34,561 nt of DNA from an uncultured Pelagibacteraceae bacterium (GTDB lineage: Bacteria > Pseudomonadota > Alphaproteobacteria > Pelagibacterales > Pelagibacteraceae), in contig CACKXR010000008.1 in assembly GCA_902604175.1 (NCBI GenBank), positions 1 through 34,561 on the forward strand. The letters run 5' to 3'. A program made the translations under genes and the position numbers. The notes beneath the pieces are model-generated. The model was given only the letters and a program-made list of their open reading frames with translations, was not told the DNA's origin and did not search any database. Numbering within the stretch: position 1 is the stretch's first letter; the number at the start of each line of letters is the position of its first letter. Positions 15,592 through 25,687 of this stretch are shown here, piece by piece.

Positions 15592-15964
15592 AAGTAACAA
15601 CTCCCCAAATAAAAATATCTTGTTCTTCATTAATTAAAATTCTTTCAGAAAATTCTTTAGATCCTGAAGTTAAAAATTTTTTATCTCGCTCTTGAACTAA
15701 AGTTTTTACCACTAACTCATCATGAACATTTGCAATCACTGTCGAAAAGTTTTTTGGTTTTAAACTTTTATCAACAACTAATAAGTCTCCATCATTAATT
15801 CCAACATCCACCATAGATTTACCTTGAACTCTAATGATGAAAGTAGCTGGAACATTTCTTATTAAGTGCATGTTCAGATCGATATCTTCTTCGATATAAT
15901 CAGTGGCAGGGGACGGAAAACCAGCGCCTGCTTTATGTAGATAATAAGGGATTGTTAGTTTCAT
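15569..15964 (-). CDS. umuD: UmuD, S24 autoprotease subunit of DNA polymerase V
   Basis: UmuD cleaves itself when stimulated by the RecA filament and then activates UmuC. The cleavage site matches the family (A14-G15 in AGFPSPA, where E. coli has C-G). The catalytic serine S50 (GKSMVD) and lysine K87 (LVVKTL) are present. At 131 residues it has the UmuD length and lacks a LexA DNA-binding domain. The start codon directly abuts an SOS box, so the gene should be repressed by LexA. The 3' end overlaps umuC. Confidence 0.93.
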   Translation of the reverse strand: MKLTIPYYLHKAGAGFPSPATDYIEEDIDLNMHLIRNVPATFIIRVQGKSMVDVGINDGDLLVVDKSLKPKNFSTVIANVHDELVVKTLVQERDKKFLTSGSKEFSERILINEEQDIFIWGVVTYVIHSTY

Positions 15965-15979
15965 GTTCTTGTTTTGTTC
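15965..15979. promoter_or_regulatory. LexA-binding SOS box of umuDC
   Basis: GTTC-N7-GTTC (15965-15968 and 15976-15979) is the exact alphaproteobacterial LexA consensus, a direct repeat rather than the E. coli palindrome. It touches the umuD start codon at 15964. It would cover the expected transcription start, so bound LexA would block initiation. Confidence 0.85.
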
Positions 15980-15982
15980 TTA

Positions 15983-16011
15983 TTTGTAACTCAGTTATAT
16001 AATGCAGTCAA
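15983..16011 (-). promoter_or_regulatory. Candidate promoter of umuDC
   Basis: On the minus strand, TTGACT (16011-16006) and TACAAA (15988-15983) are 17 bases apart. The start of transcription would fall inside the SOS box, giving a leader of roughly a dozen bases. A short palindrome TAACT-C-AGTTA (15987-15997) overlaps the -10 side. Confidence 0.5.
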
Positions 16012-16035
16012 TAGGTTGTATTTTGAGTCTGTAAC

Positions 16036-16057
16036 TGAATCAAAAGTGAATCAAAAG
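16036..16057. repeat. Tandem 11-bp direct repeat between umuD and the SOUL gene
   Basis: TGAATCAAAAG occurs twice with no gap (16036-16046 and 16047-16057), followed by the related GTGAACATTC. The 11-bp period is one helical turn, as in operators for response regulators that bind side by side. It lies about 70 bp upstream of the SOUL start codon. Confidence 0.6.
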
Positions 16058-16126
16058 GTGAACATTCAAACTACATTTTGTATGGTTGTGGATAACTTTA
16101 ACCAGAGATAGTTTAAATAATCCAAA

Positions 16127-16675
16127 ATGAAAAAAATTTTACTAATATTAATTTCAACATTAATCTTAAGTTCTCAAACAATGGCATACGAAGAAGCAAA
16201 CTACGAGATAATAAATAAAAAAAATAACTATGAAATAAGAAAATATTTTAATCGTTTGGTAATTGAAACCAGTTCAACACAAGGCAAGGGTTTTAAAAAA
16301 TTATTTAATTATATATCAGGAAATAATGAGCAAAAAAAAGAAATTAAAATGACAGTTCCGGTAACTCAACAAATTAAGAACGGTGATATGACAATGCAAT
16401 TTTATTTACCATCAAAATTTAACAAAAGTAATGCGCCTAAGCCATCTGATCCGGATATAAAAATTTTGACTATAGAAGGTGGATATTATGCAGTGATTAA
16501 ATATTCCGGTCGATCTTCAGATAACAATTTTTTAAAAAATAAAAAAATTTTGGAAGATGAACTTAAAAAAAATAAAATTACAATTTTAAGTCCTCCAATA
16601 AGAGCTTCTTATAATTCACCATTTACTCTGCCAATGTTAAAAAGAAACGAAATAATGTTTAAAGTAGATTTATAA
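16127..16675 (+). CDS. SOUL-type heme-binding protein, exported
   Basis: This is a 182-residue protein with a signal peptide (MKKILLILIS..., cleavage near residue 20 after TMA). The SOUL/HBP fold is indicated by ANYEIINKKNNYEIRKY at the start of the mature part, the MTVPVT motif near residue 76, and the C-terminal SYNSPFTLPMLKRNEIMF. These features match bacterial SOUL proteins. Such proteins are thought to bind heme or tetrapyrroles, though their function in bacteria is poorly known. It lies divergent from umuD across 162 bp that contain the SOS box and the tandem repeat. Confidence 0.88.
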   Translation: MKKILLILISTLILSSQTMAYEEANYEIINKKNNYEIRKYFNRLVIETSSTQGKGFKKLFNYISGNNEQKKEIKMTVPVTQQIKNGDMTMQFYLPSKFNKSNAPKPSDPDIKILTIEGGYYAVIKYSGRSSDNNFLKNKKILEDELKKNKITILSPPIRASYNSPFTLPMLKRNEIMFKVDL

Positions 16676-16704
16676 ACAAAGGATAAACAAAAAGAATAAT
16701 CATT

Positions 16705-17634
16705 ATGCAATCAGAAAGTCTTTGTTTCAGTAAAGTGAAAAATGATTGTGTGAATTTCATTACATCTCAAGAAACTGTTAATGAGAAATTTAAAAATAAA
16801 GAGAAGATGATAAAATCTTTTTTGATCCCGATATGTTTTTGGATTGCAAAAAAAGCCAATAAGCGAAAACCTTATTTTATAGGTTTAGCTGGAGGACAGG
16901 GAACTGGTAAAACTACAATTAGCTCTATCATAAAGATTATACTAGAAAAATATTTTAAAATTAAAGTATTTAAAATTTCAATTGATGATTTTTACAAAAC
17001 AAGAAAAGAAAGAATAAAATTATCAAAAAAAATTCATCCAATGTTAATGACTAGAGGAGTGCCAGGTACTCATGATATTAAGATGATGTTAGACTTTTTT
17101 AAAAAAACTAAGGTCAAAAGCTTTAAAAAAATGAAACTTCCAAATTTTAATAAGGCTATAGATGACAGGTTTCCCAAAAAAAACTGGTACAATATTAATC
17201 AAAAACCAGACATAATAATATTTGAGGGTTGGTGTGTTGGTGCTAGACCAGAGATAAATAAAACTTTAAAAAAACCAATAAATTCTCTTGAGAAATCTAA
17301 TGATCAAAATCTAATTTGGAGAAAATACGTAAATCAACAATTAAAAACAAAATATAAAAAGCTATACTCACAGCTTAATTGTATGATTTATTTAAAAGCA
17401 AAAAATTTTAGTTTGTTACAAAAATGGCGATTAAAGCAGGAGAAAAAACTATGGCTGAAAAATAAAAATAAAATTAGCGATAAAATAATGAATAAAGGGG
17501 ACGTAATTAAATTTATGCAAACTTATCAGAGAATTACTCAAAATATGTTTAAGAACATGCCTAAATATGCCTCAATAATTTTAAATTTAAATGATAACCA
17601 TCAAATAAAATCTGCTGTATATAAAGCTAAATGA
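16705..17634 (+). CDS. P-loop kinase, probable D-glycerate 3-kinase
   Basis: This 309-residue kinase resembles the plant-type D-glycerate 3-kinase group, which makes 3-phosphoglycerate from D-glycerate and ATP. The Walker A motif is GGQGTGKT (63-70). A segment with SIDDFYKTR, and RGVPGTHD about 45 residues later, are signatures of the group, as is IIIFEGWCVGARP near residue 173. The sequence is very lysine-rich. It would feed photorespiratory or serine-cycle glycerate into glycolysis. Its TGA overlaps the start of the TolC gene by 4 bp. A related small-molecule kinase cannot be excluded. Confidence 0.82.
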   Translation: MQSESLCFSKVKNDCVNFITSQETVNEKFKNKEKMIKSFLIPICFWIAKKANKRKPYFIGLAGGQGTGKTTISSIIKIILEKYFKIKVFKISIDDFYKTRKERIKLSKKIHPMLMTRGVPGTHDIKMMLDFFKKTKVKSFKKMKLPNFNKAIDDRFPKKNWYNINQKPDIIIFEGWCVGARPEINKTLKKPINSLEKSNDQNLIWRKYVNQQLKTKYKKLYSQLNCMIYLKAKNFSLLQKWRLKQEKKLWLKNKNKISDKIMNKGDVIKFMQTYQRITQNMFKNMPKYASIILNLNDNHQIKSAVYKAK

Positions 17635-18923
17635 AAAAAATATTAGTACTAATTAGTTTATCATTATTTTATTTTACTAATGCATCTTCAGTTACTTTAT
17701 ATGATGCATTAAACCAAACTTACCAAAATAATATTCAATTAAATGCTGAAAGAGAAAATATTAAAGCCTCAGAGGAAGACGTAAATATTTCAAAGTCAGA
17801 TTATAAACCCTCCATAACGTTCAGTGGATCTAAAAGTATTGAAGATACCAATAAGCTCACCAATCAAAGTGGAGGGGATGCAACCATTAACGATGTCGAT
17901 CCATTTACAACTTCTATAAAATTAGAGCAAACAATACTAGATTATGGAAGAGATATAACGCTTCAAAAAAATATTACCACTTTAGATTTGGCAAAAGCAA
18001 AATTAGTAAAAAAAGAACAAGACATTTTACATAAAGCAATAGATGCATTCACAAACTTAATTTTAGCTAGAGAAATACTTGAAATTAATTCAAAAAATTT
18101 AAATTTATTAATTAGACAAGTAGAAAATGACAAAATTAGAAGAGATCGAGGTCAAATAACAAATACTGATTTAGCACAATCCGAGTCTTCACTTGCAGGC
18201 GCTCAAGCTCAATTTGCAAAAGCAAAAAGTGACCTATTAATTAGTAGACTTAATTACGAAAATATAATTGGTAAAATTAGTGATCCAAATAAATTGCAAA
18301 AAAATTCCAATGCAATTGCTGGTATTCCTAATACTCTTAATCAAGCGATAAATCTGTCTAAAAAAAATAATCCAGATATTTTAATTGCAAAACTAGATCT
18401 AGAAAAGTCTGAAAAAGATTTAGCAATTTCTAAGTCTGACCTAAAACCAACTGCATCTTTATCTTTAGAAAGATCTTATTCGGATGATCTTACTTCAACT
18501 ATTGACGAGCGGGAAAAAGATACGTTAAAAGCAACTTTAAGTTGGCCTTTTTATTCTGGTGGAAAAAAAAGATCAACAATTAACAAAAACTCTAGTTTAA
18601 CTGCACGAAAAAGATTATTATTAGACGATGCTATTAGAACTAACGAAACTAATGTAGCAAGTGCCTGGTCAAGTTTACAATCCTCGGAAAGTTTTTTAAA
18701 TTCTGTAAAAGTACAAGTTAGGGCATCTCAAATAGCATATGAAGGAGTCAATGCAGAGTATGAAAGAGGATCCAGAACAACACTTGATGTTATCCAATCA
18801 AATGCATTATTACTATCCGCTCAAGTATCTTTAGCAAATTCTGAAAAAAATTATATGATGGATCAATATAATCTGCTTAAAGCAGTAGGGCTTTTGAATA
18901 GCGAATATCTAAATCTTAAGTAA
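17631..18923 (+). CDS. tolC: TolC-family outer membrane efflux protein
   Basis: This is a 430-residue outer-membrane channel subunit of type I secretion or RND efflux systems. A signal peptide (about residues 1-20) is followed by two repeats rich in long amphipathic helices. The first begins LYDALNQTYQNN and the second has the parallel LNQAINLSKKNNPD, as is usual for the internal duplication. The C-terminal RGSRTTLDVIQSNALLLSAQ is a common TolC segment. Its partner inner-membrane pump and adaptor are not in this window. It starts inside the end of the kinase gene. The symbol denotes the family. Confidence 0.9.
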   Translation: MKKILVLISLSLFYFTNASSVTLYDALNQTYQNNIQLNAERENIKASEEDVNISKSDYKPSITFSGSKSIEDTNKLTNQSGGDATINDVDPFTTSIKLEQTILDYGRDITLQKNITTLDLAKAKLVKKEQDILHKAIDAFTNLILAREILEINSKNLNLLIRQVENDKIRRDRGQITNTDLAQSESSLAGAQAQFAKAKSDLLISRLNYENIIGKISDPNKLQKNSNAIAGIPNTLNQAINLSKKNNPDILIAKLDLEKSEKDLAISKSDLKPTASLSLERSYSDDLTSTIDEREKDTLKATLSWPFYSGGKKRSTINKNSSLTARKRLLLDDAIRTNETNVASAWSSLQSSESFLNSVKVQVRASQIAYEGVNAEYERGSRTTLDVIQSNALLLSAQVSLANSEKNYMMDQYNLLKAVGLLNSEYLNLK

Positions 18924-18956
18924 TTACCTAACTTTTTGCCCGGTAAAATAAACATA

Positions 18957-18984
18957 TTGCTAATGAGAACAAAATGTGTACATT
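18957..18984 (+). promoter_or_regulatory. recA promoter with embedded SOS-like box
   Basis: TTGCTA (18957-18962) and TACATT (18979-18984) form a possible promoter with a 16-base spacer. Between and across them lies GAAC-N7-GTAC (18967-18970 and 18978-18981), one base away from the reverse form of the alphaproteobacterial LexA site GAAC-N7-GAAC. LexA binding here would block the promoter. The ribosome site AGAGG is at 19021-19025. Confidence 0.6.
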
Positions 18985-19031
18985 TAAATAAATGATTCGT
19001 GTGTTAAAAAATTTAATAAAAGAGGCAAAAA

Positions 19032-20186
19032 ATGACTAAAAGTAACCTAAAAGTAGTTAAATCTACTAAAGATCAAGAAGTGGACAATAAAGAGAAAAAT
19101 AAAGCATTAGATGCTGCAATAGCTCAAATTACAGACAATTTTGGAAAAGGCTCTGTAATGAAACTTGGTGAAAAAAGAGCTATGGATATTGACTCAATAT
19201 CTACAGGATCTTTAAGTTTAGATTTAGCATTAGGAATAGGTGGACTGCCCAAAGGAAGAATTATTGAGGTTTACGGACCAGAGTCATCTGGAAAAACAAC
19301 ATTAGCATTACAAGTTGTTGCTGAAGCTCAGAAAGCTGGGGGAATTTGTGCATTTGTTGATGCAGAGCATGCATTAGATCCAGTTTATGCAAAAAAATTA
19401 GGTGTTAACACTGAAGAACTTTTAATTTCACAGCCAGATGCTGGTGAACAAGCTTTAGAAATTGCTGATACGCTAGTGAAATCAGGCTCCATTTCAGTAA
19501 TTGTTATCGACTCTGTTGCAGCTCTAACTCCAAAAGCTGAAATCGAAGGAGAGATGGGAGATCATCATGTTGGTCTTCAATCAAGATTAATGAGTCAGGC
19601 TTTGAGAAAATTAACTGGTTCAATTTCTAACACAAATACAATGATGATTTTCATTAACCAAATTAGAATGAAAATTGGAGTTATGTTTGGAAGTCCTGAA
19701 ACAACATCAGGTGGAAATGCACTTAAATTTTATTCATCAGTAAGAATGGACATTAGAAGAATTGGTGCCATTAAAGATAAAGATGAAATTATTGGAAACT
19801 CGACAAGAGTTAAAGTAGTTAAAAACAAAGTTGCTCCGCCATTTAAAGTTGTAGAGTTTGACTTGATGTATGGGAGAGGAATCAGCAAGATGGGTGAGCT
19901 CGTCGACCTAGGTTCTAAAGCAGATATAATTGAAAAATCAGGAGCATGGTATGCCTACAAAGGAGAGAAAATTGGTCAAGGTAGAGAAAATGCTAAGACT
20001 TATTTAGCTCAAAATCCTCAAGTTGCTGCAGAAATTGAAATGGCTATCAGAGAGAAAGCAGGAGTAATTTCTAAGAAAATTGAGGGAAATCCCCTTGATC
20101 CTGATAAAATTGAGAAAGAAAAAAAAGTAGCAGAAAAAGAAGAAGCTGAAAAAGCAGAAGCTACTCCTCCATCTAAAAAGAATTAA
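19032..20186 (+). CDS. recA: Recombinase RecA
   Basis: RecA forms filaments on single-stranded DNA, carries out strand exchange and triggers self-cleavage of LexA and UmuD. The Walker A motif is GPESSGKT (82-89). The L1/L2 regions and the [14 protein letters not shown] block are strictly conserved. At 384 residues it has a normal core plus an N-terminal extension of about 20 residues and a C-terminal tail that is highly charged (Lys/Glu). It has a ribosome binding site, an SOS-like box and its own terminator, so it is a single-gene unit. With umuDC it forms the SOS module of the window. Confidence 0.99.
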   Translation: MTKSNLKVVKSTKDQEVDNKEKNKALDAAIAQITDNFGKGSVMKLGEKRAMDIDSISTGSLSLDLALGIGGLPKGRIIEVYGPESSGKTTLALQVVAEAQKAGGICAFVDAEHALDPVYAKKLGVNTEELLISQPDAGEQALEIADTLVKSGSISVIVIDSVAALTPKAEIEGEMGDHHVGLQSRLMSQALRKLTGSISNTNTMMIFINQIRMKIGVMFGSPETTSGGNALKFYSSVRMDIRRIGAIKDKDEIIGNSTRVKVVKNKVAPPFKVVEFDLMYGRGISKMGELVDLGSKADIIEKSGAWYAYKGEKIGQGRENAKTYLAQNPQVAAEIEMAIREKAGVISKKIEGNPLDPDKIEKEKKVAEKEEAEKAEATPPSKKN

Positions 20187-20204
20187 TAGGTCATCTTTAT
20201 TAAT

Positions 20205-20233
20205 AAAAGGCGCTTAATTTAAGCGCCTTTTTT
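20205..20233 (+). terminator. Intrinsic terminator of recA
   Basis: A GC-rich stem AAAAGGCGCTTA (20205-20216) pairs with TAAGCGCCTTTT (20220-20231) around a three-base loop and merges into a run of T residues ending at 20233. It begins 19 bases after the recA stop codon. Confidence 0.92.
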
Positions 20234-20280
20234 CCCTATCGATATCTAGACATAGATTAAAAAAGCTGTATTTTAAAAAT

Positions 20281-22947
20281 ATGGCTGACAAAACCTTAAA
20301 TGAGATAAGGAGTACTTTTCTAAAGTACTTTGAAAAGAACGAGCACAAGATTGTTGAGTCTAGCAATTTAGTTCCCAATAATGATCCTACATTAATGTTT
20401 GCCAATTCTGGTATGGTTCAATTTAAAAATGTATTTACAGGTTTAGAAAAAAGAGATTATCTTAGAGCAACTACTTCTCAAAAATGTGTCAGGGCAGGTG
20501 GAAAACATAATGACCTTGAAAATGTTGGTTATACTCCTCGTCACCACACGTTCTTCGAGATGCTAGGAAACTTTTCTTTTGGAGATTATTTTAAAGAACA
20601 AGCAATTCATTATGCGTGGGATTTGATAACTAGAGATTTTGGCATTGATAAAGACCGGCTATATGTAACTGTATTTCATGAAGATGATGAAGCCTTCAAT
20701 TTTTGGAAGAAAATAGCGGGTTTTAGCGATGACAGAATTATAAGAATAGCAACATCAGATAATTTTTGGTCAATGGGGGAAACGGGTCCTTGTGGACCTT
20801 GTTCTGAAATTTTTTTTGACCATGGAGATCATTTAGCTGGAGGATTACCTGGCTCTAAAGACGAAGACGGAGATCGATTTATTGAGATTTGGAATTTAGT
20901 CTTTATGCAATATGAGCAAGTTTCAAAAGACAAAAGAATAAATTTACCAAAACCATCTGTTGATACTGGTATGGGTTTAGAACGAATTGCAGCACTGCTT
21001 CAAGGAACTCATGATAATTATGAAACGGATCATTTTGAAAAAATTATAAATTCAGCTTCAGATATTGTAAAAGTTAAATCAAATAAAAATAATCTTTCAA
21101 GTTTTAGAGTTATAGCTGATCACTTAAGAGCAAGCTCTTTTTTAATTGCGGAGGGTGTTTTACCCTCAAATGAAGGAAGAGGATATGTGCTTAGAAGAAT
21201 TATGAGAAGGGGAATGAGACATTCTCATTTGTTAGGATCTAAGGAACCAGTTTTTTATAATTTGTTTGATACTCTTAAAAATGAAATGTCAGGAAATTAT
21301 CCGGAACTTGTAAGAGCTGAGTCTTTGATTAAAGAAACTTTAAGAATGGAAGAAGAAAAATTTCTAGTTCTTCTTGATAGAGGTATTAAAATTTTAAATG
21401 ATGAAATTTCTAAAATTGATAAAATTTTACCAGGTGAGGTAGCATTTAAATTATATGACACTTATGGATTTCCATTAGATCTTACTGAAGATATCTTAAG
21501 AAATAAATCAATGTCTATTGATACAGATAAGTTTAAATATTTAATGAAAGAAAGTAGAGAGCTTGCTAAAAAAAATTGGAAAGGTTCAGGAGATGCTGCC
21601 GTTGAAGATATTTGGTTTGGTATAAAAGATAGATTAGAACCAACAGAGTTTTTAGGTTACGAAACAAATCAAGCTGAAGGTGTTGTTTTGTCTTTGTTAA
21701 AGGATAATAAAGAAGTTGATCAATTAAAAGAAAATGATGAGGGAATAATTATAGTAAACCAAACCCCATTTTATGGAGAGTCTGGAGGTCAAGTAGGAGA
21801 TACGGGTGAGATTGTATCAAATGAATTTGAATTTGAGGTAACAGATGTTCAAAAAAAACTTGGGGATTTATTTGTCCATTATGGAAAAGTAGTTAATGGT
21901 TCCATAAAGCTAAAGGACAGTGTTGAAATGAAGATAAATGTTGAAAGGAGAGACGATACTAGAGCGTATCATTCTGCAACCCATCTTTTACATGAGTCTC
22001 TGAGAAGAGTATTAGGAAATCACGTAACCCAAAAAGGCTCTCTTGTAGAGCCTAGCAGGTTAAGATTTGATTTTAGTCACATGAAACCAATACAAAATGA
22101 TGAAATTGATAAGATAGAAAACTTTGTAAATAATATGGTTTCAAAAAAGTCAGATGTTAAAACTAGGTTAATGACCCCAGATGAAGCTGTAGAAAACGGA
22201 GCTTTAGCGTTATTTGGTGAAAAATATGGAGATGAAGTGAGAGTGCTCTCTATGGGAGATGAGGATGGAAAGTATTTCTCCACAGAATTATGTGGTGGAA
22301 CCCATGTTAGAAATACCGGGGATATTGGAAAATTTAAGATAGTCAGCCAATCATCCATAGCTGCTGGGGTAAGAAGAATAGAGGCTTTAAGAGATAAACA
22401 ATTAGAGGATTATTTGAAAAATAAAGAAAAACTATTAGCATTATCCTTTGAAAAAGACGATGAAACAATTAAAGATTTAAGTGAACAAATCACAAAGCTT
22501 GGAGGGAAACCTAGCTTGGATCAATCTGATCAAAAAAATTTAATTAAAAATTTAACAAAACAATTAGAAACTCTCTCTATAAATTCAATTTTAAACGACA
22601 AATCTAAAAATATTGTTAAAGACCAAAATATTAATGGAATAAAATTGAGACTGCAAAAAGTTGACAATCTTCCTCCTAAAGAGTTAAGAAAATTGGTAGA
22701 TCAGGGTAAAAAAGATTTATCTGAAGGTATTGTAGTAGTGTTTGCAAGCAAAGATGAAAAAGTTGGAATAGCAGTTGGTATAACAGGAAGTTTAACAAGC
22801 AAATATAATGCTGTAGAATTTGTTAAAATTGGTTCAGAGATTATTGGTGGTCAAGGTGGTGGAGGAAGAAAGGATTTTGCTCAAGCTGGTGGCCAAGATC
22901 AGTCAAAAATTGAAGATGCTTTTGAAAAAATTAAGTCTTTAATTTAA
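20281..22947 (+). CDS. alaS: Alanyl-tRNA synthetase
   Basis: AlaRS charges tRNA-Ala and edits mischarged Ser- and Gly-tRNA. The 888-residue protein has the full domain order: class II catalytic core at the N-terminus (motif 1 near [15 protein letters not shown]), tRNA-recognition region, editing domain and C-terminal C-Ala domain. The editing-site zinc ligands are H564 and H568 (HSATH) and C671 and H675 (CGGTH). The C-terminus ends with the [16 protein letters not shown] block typical of the family. It follows the recA terminator. Its 3' end overlaps the convergent icd by 9 bp. Confidence 0.99.
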   Translation: MADKTLNEIRSTFLKYFEKNEHKIVESSNLVPNNDPTLMFANSGMVQFKNVFTGLEKRDYLRATTSQKCVRAGGKHNDLENVGYTPRHHTFFEMLGNFSFGDYFKEQAIHYAWDLITRDFGIDKDRLYVTVFHEDDEAFNFWKKIAGFSDDRIIRIATSDNFWSMGETGPCGPCSEIFFDHGDHLAGGLPGSKDEDGDRFIEIWNLVFMQYEQVSKDKRINLPKPSVDTGMGLERIAALLQGTHDNYETDHFEKIINSASDIVKVKSNKNNLSSFRVIADHLRASSFLIAEGVLPSNEGRGYVLRRIMRRGMRHSHLLGSKEPVFYNLFDTLKNEMSGNYPELVRAESLIKETLRMEEEKFLVLLDRGIKILNDEISKIDKILPGEVAFKLYDTYGFPLDLTEDILRNKSMSIDTDKFKYLMKESRELAKKNWKGSGDAAVEDIWFGIKDRLEPTEFLGYETNQAEGVVLSLLKDNKEVDQLKENDEGIIIVNQTPFYGESGGQVGDTGEIVSNEFEFEVTDVQKKLGDLFVHYGKVVNGSIKLKDSVEMKINVERRDDTRAYHSATHLLHESLRRVLGNHVTQKGSLVEPSRLRFDFSHMKPIQNDEIDKIENFVNNMVSKKSDVKTRLMTPDEAVENGALALFGEKYGDEVRVLSMGDEDGKYFSTELCGGTHVRNTGDIGKFKIVSQSSIAAGVRRIEALRDKQLEDYLKNKEKLLALSFEKDDETIKDLSEQITKLGGKPSLDQSDQKNLIKNLTKQLETLSINSILNDKSKNIVKDQNINGIKLRLQKVDNLPPKELRKLVDQGKKDLSEGIVVVFASKDEKVGIAVGITGSLTSKYNAVEFVKIGSEIIGGQGGGGRKDFAQAGGQDQSKIEDAFEKIKSLI

Positions 22948-24153
22948 TTTTGCTTTAAGATTGCCATCAATTTCGTCTAAAAATTGATTAGTTGTTAAGT
23001 ATTTACTTGATGGGCCAATTAGTATTGCTAAATCTTTTGTCATCGCTCCATTTTCAACACACTCAATACAAACTTTTTCAATTGTTTGTGCAAATTTAAT
23101 TAATTCATCGTTACCATCAAGTTTTCCTCTATGAGCTAGACCTCTAGTCCATGCAAATATGGATGCAATAGGATTTGTTGAGGTTTCTTTACCTTGTTGA
23201 TGCATTCTATAATGTCTGGTAACTGTTCCATGAGCAGCCTCTGCTTCCATAACTTTCCCATCTGGCGTTAATAGAGTACTAGTCATCAATCCTAACGAAC
23301 CATAACCTTGTGCCATAGTATCTGACTGCACATCACCATCATAATTTTTGCAAGCCCAAATATATTTACCACTCCATTTCATCGCGCATGCAACCATATC
23401 ATCGATTAATCTATGTTCATAAGTCAAATTATTTTTTTCAAATTCTTTTTTATATTCATTTTCAAATATTTCTTGGAAAATATCTTTAAATCTACCGTCG
23501 TATTGTTTAAGAATTGTATTTTTGGTAGACATATAAACTGGCCATTTTTTAATAAGCCCATAACTAAAACAAGATCTTGCAAAGTCTTGAATAGATTTAT
23601 CTAAATTATACATTGAAAGCGCTACCCCTGGACCAGTGAAATTAAATACCTCATATTTTATTTCTTCATTTCCATCCTCCGAAGTCCACTTAACTTCCAT
23701 TTTTCCTTTACCAGGAACTTTAAAATCTGTTGCTCTGTATTGATCTCCAAAAGCATGTCTTCCTATAATCACTGGATCTGTCCAAGAAGGAACAAGTTTT
23801 GGTATATTTTTACATATTATTGGTTCTCTAAAAACTGTACCGCCAATAATATTTCTTATGGTTCCATTAGGAGATCGCCACATTTTTTTTAAATCAAACT
23901 CCTCAACTCTAGCTTCATCTGGTGTAATAGTTGCACACTTAATTCCAACACCAATTTTTTTTATAGCATTAGCAGAGTCTATAGTTATTTGATCATCAGT
24001 ATTGTCTCTACTTTTCATGCCTAAATCGTAGTATTCAATGCCTAAGTCGATATAAGGTAAAATGAGTTTTTTTTTAATAAACTCCCATATAATCCGAGTC
24101 ATTTCGTCACCATCTAGCTCAACAACTGGATTATTAACCTTGATTTTACTCAT
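22939..24153 (-). CDS. icd: NADP-dependent isocitrate dehydrogenase
   Basis: Icd oxidises isocitrate to 2-oxoglutarate in the TCA cycle with NADP. The 404-residue length and the N-terminal [13 protein letters not shown] identify the homodimeric type II form, close to the eukaryotic enzyme and common in Alphaproteobacteria, rather than the E. coli type. Substrate residues lie in the [10 protein letters not shown] segment, and the metal and cofactor regions include [10 protein letters not shown] and [11 protein letters not shown]. It overlaps alaS tail to tail and diverges from psd. No terminator hairpin is evident. Confidence 0.97.
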   Translation of the reverse strand: MSKIKVNNPVVELDGDEMTRIIWEFIKKKLILPYIDLGIEYYDLGMKSRDNTDDQITIDSANAIKKIGVGIKCATITPDEARVEEFDLKKMWRSPNGTIRNIIGGTVFREPIICKNIPKLVPSWTDPVIIGRHAFGDQYRATDFKVPGKGKMEVKWTSEDGNEEIKYEVFNFTGPGVALSMYNLDKSIQDFARSCFSYGLIKKWPVYMSTKNTILKQYDGRFKDIFQEIFENEYKKEFEKNNLTYEHRLIDDMVACAMKWSGKYIWACKNYDGDVQSDTMAQGYGSLGLMTSTLLTPDGKVMEAEAAHGTVTRHYRMHQQGKETSTNPIASIFAWTRGLAHRGKLDGNDELIKFAQTIEKVCIECVENGAMTKDLAILIGPSSKYLTTNQFLDEIDGNLKAKLN

Positions 24154-24230
24154 TAAAATATTTTTTCGTTATTAATTGAATTTGCATGGTTTATATACAT
24201 ATTAATCCAAAATTAGCAATTAGTAGAATT

Positions 24231-24878
24231 ATGTTTAGCAAGATATTTCCAAAGATCCATACAGAGGGATATAAGTTTCTAGTTATAGCAGGCTTCATAA
24301 CTATAATTTTATTCATAGTAAATAATTTCCTAGGCCTGATTGGATTGCTATTAACAATTTGGGTTTATTATTTTTTTAGAGACCCCGAAAGAGTAATTAT
24401 AGGAAATGATGATTATCTTGTAAGCCCAGCCGATGGGGAGATAATAAAAGTTGAGGAAGTTGACGGCCCAAAGGAAGTTGGACTTGAAAATAAAACATTT
24501 AAAAAGATTAGCATTTTTATGAATGTTTTTGATTGTCACGTAAACAGATCGCCATGCTCTGGTAAAGTTGAGGAAATTTTATACAAACCAGGTAAATTTT
24601 TTAATGCTTCTTTAGATAAAGCGAGTGAAGATAATGAGAGAAGTTATTATAAAATAAAAGATAAGCATGACAATTACATTGTTGTGGTTCAAATTGCAGG
24701 TCTTGTAGCAAGGAGAATTGTTTGCGAAGCAGGTAAAGATCAAGAACTTAATCAAGGTGATAGAATTGGAATGATAAGATTTGGAAGTAGAGCAGATGTT
24801 TACTATGAGAATTATGAACCGCTAGTTAAAGTTGGCCAAACAGCTATTTCAGGAGAAACTTTATTAGCTAAGAAATAA
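24231..24878 (+). CDS. psd: Phosphatidylserine decarboxylase (proenzyme)
   Basis: Psd makes phosphatidylethanolamine from phosphatidylserine at the inner membrane. The self-cleavage site that creates the pyruvoyl group is F-G185-S186-R, near the C-terminus. Residues 16-45 are hydrophobic, and FMNVFDCHVNRSPCSGK matches the core of the short alphaproteobacterial family. I choose the ATG at 24231 (215 residues, starting MFSKIFPKIHTEGY) because related proteins begin a few residues before the HxEGY motif. An upstream ATG at 24186 would add 15 residues. pssA follows after two bases, so the pair supplies the two steps of PE synthesis. Confidence 0.94.
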   Translation: MFSKIFPKIHTEGYKFLVIAGFITIILFIVNNFLGLIGLLLTIWVYYFFRDPERVIIGNDDYLVSPADGEIIKVEEVDGPKEVGLENKTFKKISIFMNVFDCHVNRSPCSGKVEEILYKPGKFFNASLDKASEDNERSYYKIKDKHDNYIVVVQIAGLVARRIVCEAGKDQELNQGDRIGMIRFGSRADVYYENYEPLVKVGQTAISGETLLAKK

Positions 24879-24880
24879 TT

Positions 24881-25687
24881 ATGCAACAACCTAAAAACAA
24901 TTTTAAAATTGTTACCAACAAAAAAAATGCAAGAGTAATTTTACCAAATATGCTTACTCTGATTGGTGTATGCATTGGTTTGACATCAATTAGATTTGCT
25001 TTGGATGGAAGATTTGAATTTGCAATTATCGCAATAATTTTAGCTGCTATTATTGATGGTTTAGATGGAAGAATTGCAAGATTAATTAAAGGAACTTCAA
25101 AAGTTGGAAAAGAATTAGACTCACTAACAGATATGATTAGTTTTGGAGTTGCTCCAGCATTTATAATGTATTTTTGGAGCTTAAATACTCTAGGAAGATT
25201 TGGTTGGTTAATTTGTCTAATTTATGTAATTTGCGTCGCATTAAGACTTGCAAGATTTAATATTAACTCAGGTCAAGAACCATCATGGAGAGATAATTTT
25301 TTTGAGGGAGTTCCCTCACCAGCAGGTGGAATTTTAGTTTTAACACCTTTAATAATTAGTATGTCTAATTTTAACCTTTTTGAATTAAATTATAATTTAA
25401 TTGTCCCAATTTTTTTCATCACAACTTCGTTACTTTTAATAAGTAAGGTTCCAAGCTATTCATTTAAAAAGATTGTTATACAAAGAAAAACAACAATTTT
25501 TTTACTATTCGGAATAGTGCTGTTTTTTGGTCTTCTATTAATTTATCCGTTTGATATTATAGCACTAAGTTCAATTATTTATTTAACCTTACTACCTTTG
25601 AGCTATATTCACTATCAAAAGTTGAAAAAGAAGAATGATGATCAAAAGTTTATAGACGAAGATGATGATCTTGAAGATATATTGTAA
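24881..25687 (+). CDS. pssA: CDP-diacylglycerol--serine O-phosphatidyltransferase
   Basis: PssA joins CDP-diacylglycerol and serine to give phosphatidylserine in the inner membrane, the step before Psd. The CDP-alcohol phosphotransferase motif D-G-x2-A-R-x8-G-x3-D-x3-D is complete (D62, G63, A66, R67, G76, D80, D84). About seven hydrophobic segments follow, and the C-terminal tail is acidic (DEDDDLEDIL). The length, 268 residues, is normal. Its stop overlaps the start of the next gene by one base. No alternative function seems likely. Confidence 0.96.
   Translation: MQQPKNNFKIVTNKKNARVILPNMLTLIGVCIGLTSIRFALDGRFEFAIIAIILAAIIDGLDGRIARLIKGTSKVGKELDSLTDMISFGVAPAFIMYFWSLNTLGRFGWLICLIYVICVALRLARFNINSGQEPSWRDNFFEGVPSPAGGILVLTPLIISMSNFNLFELNYNLIVPIFFITTSLLLISKVPSYSFKKIVIQRKTTIFLLFGIVLFFGLLLIYPFDIIALSSIIYLTLLPLSYIHYQKLKKKNDDQKFIDEDDDLEDIL

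Noticed and set aside
15592-15630. Upstream start for umuC
   Set aside because: It would lengthen the overlap with umuD to 62 bp and add residues not found in UmuC. The ATG at 15591 is sufficient.
24186-24230. Upstream ATG for psd
   Set aside because: The added 15 residues go beyond the usual N-terminus of short alphaproteobacterial Psd, where the chain starts shortly before the HxEGY motif. It remains possible.
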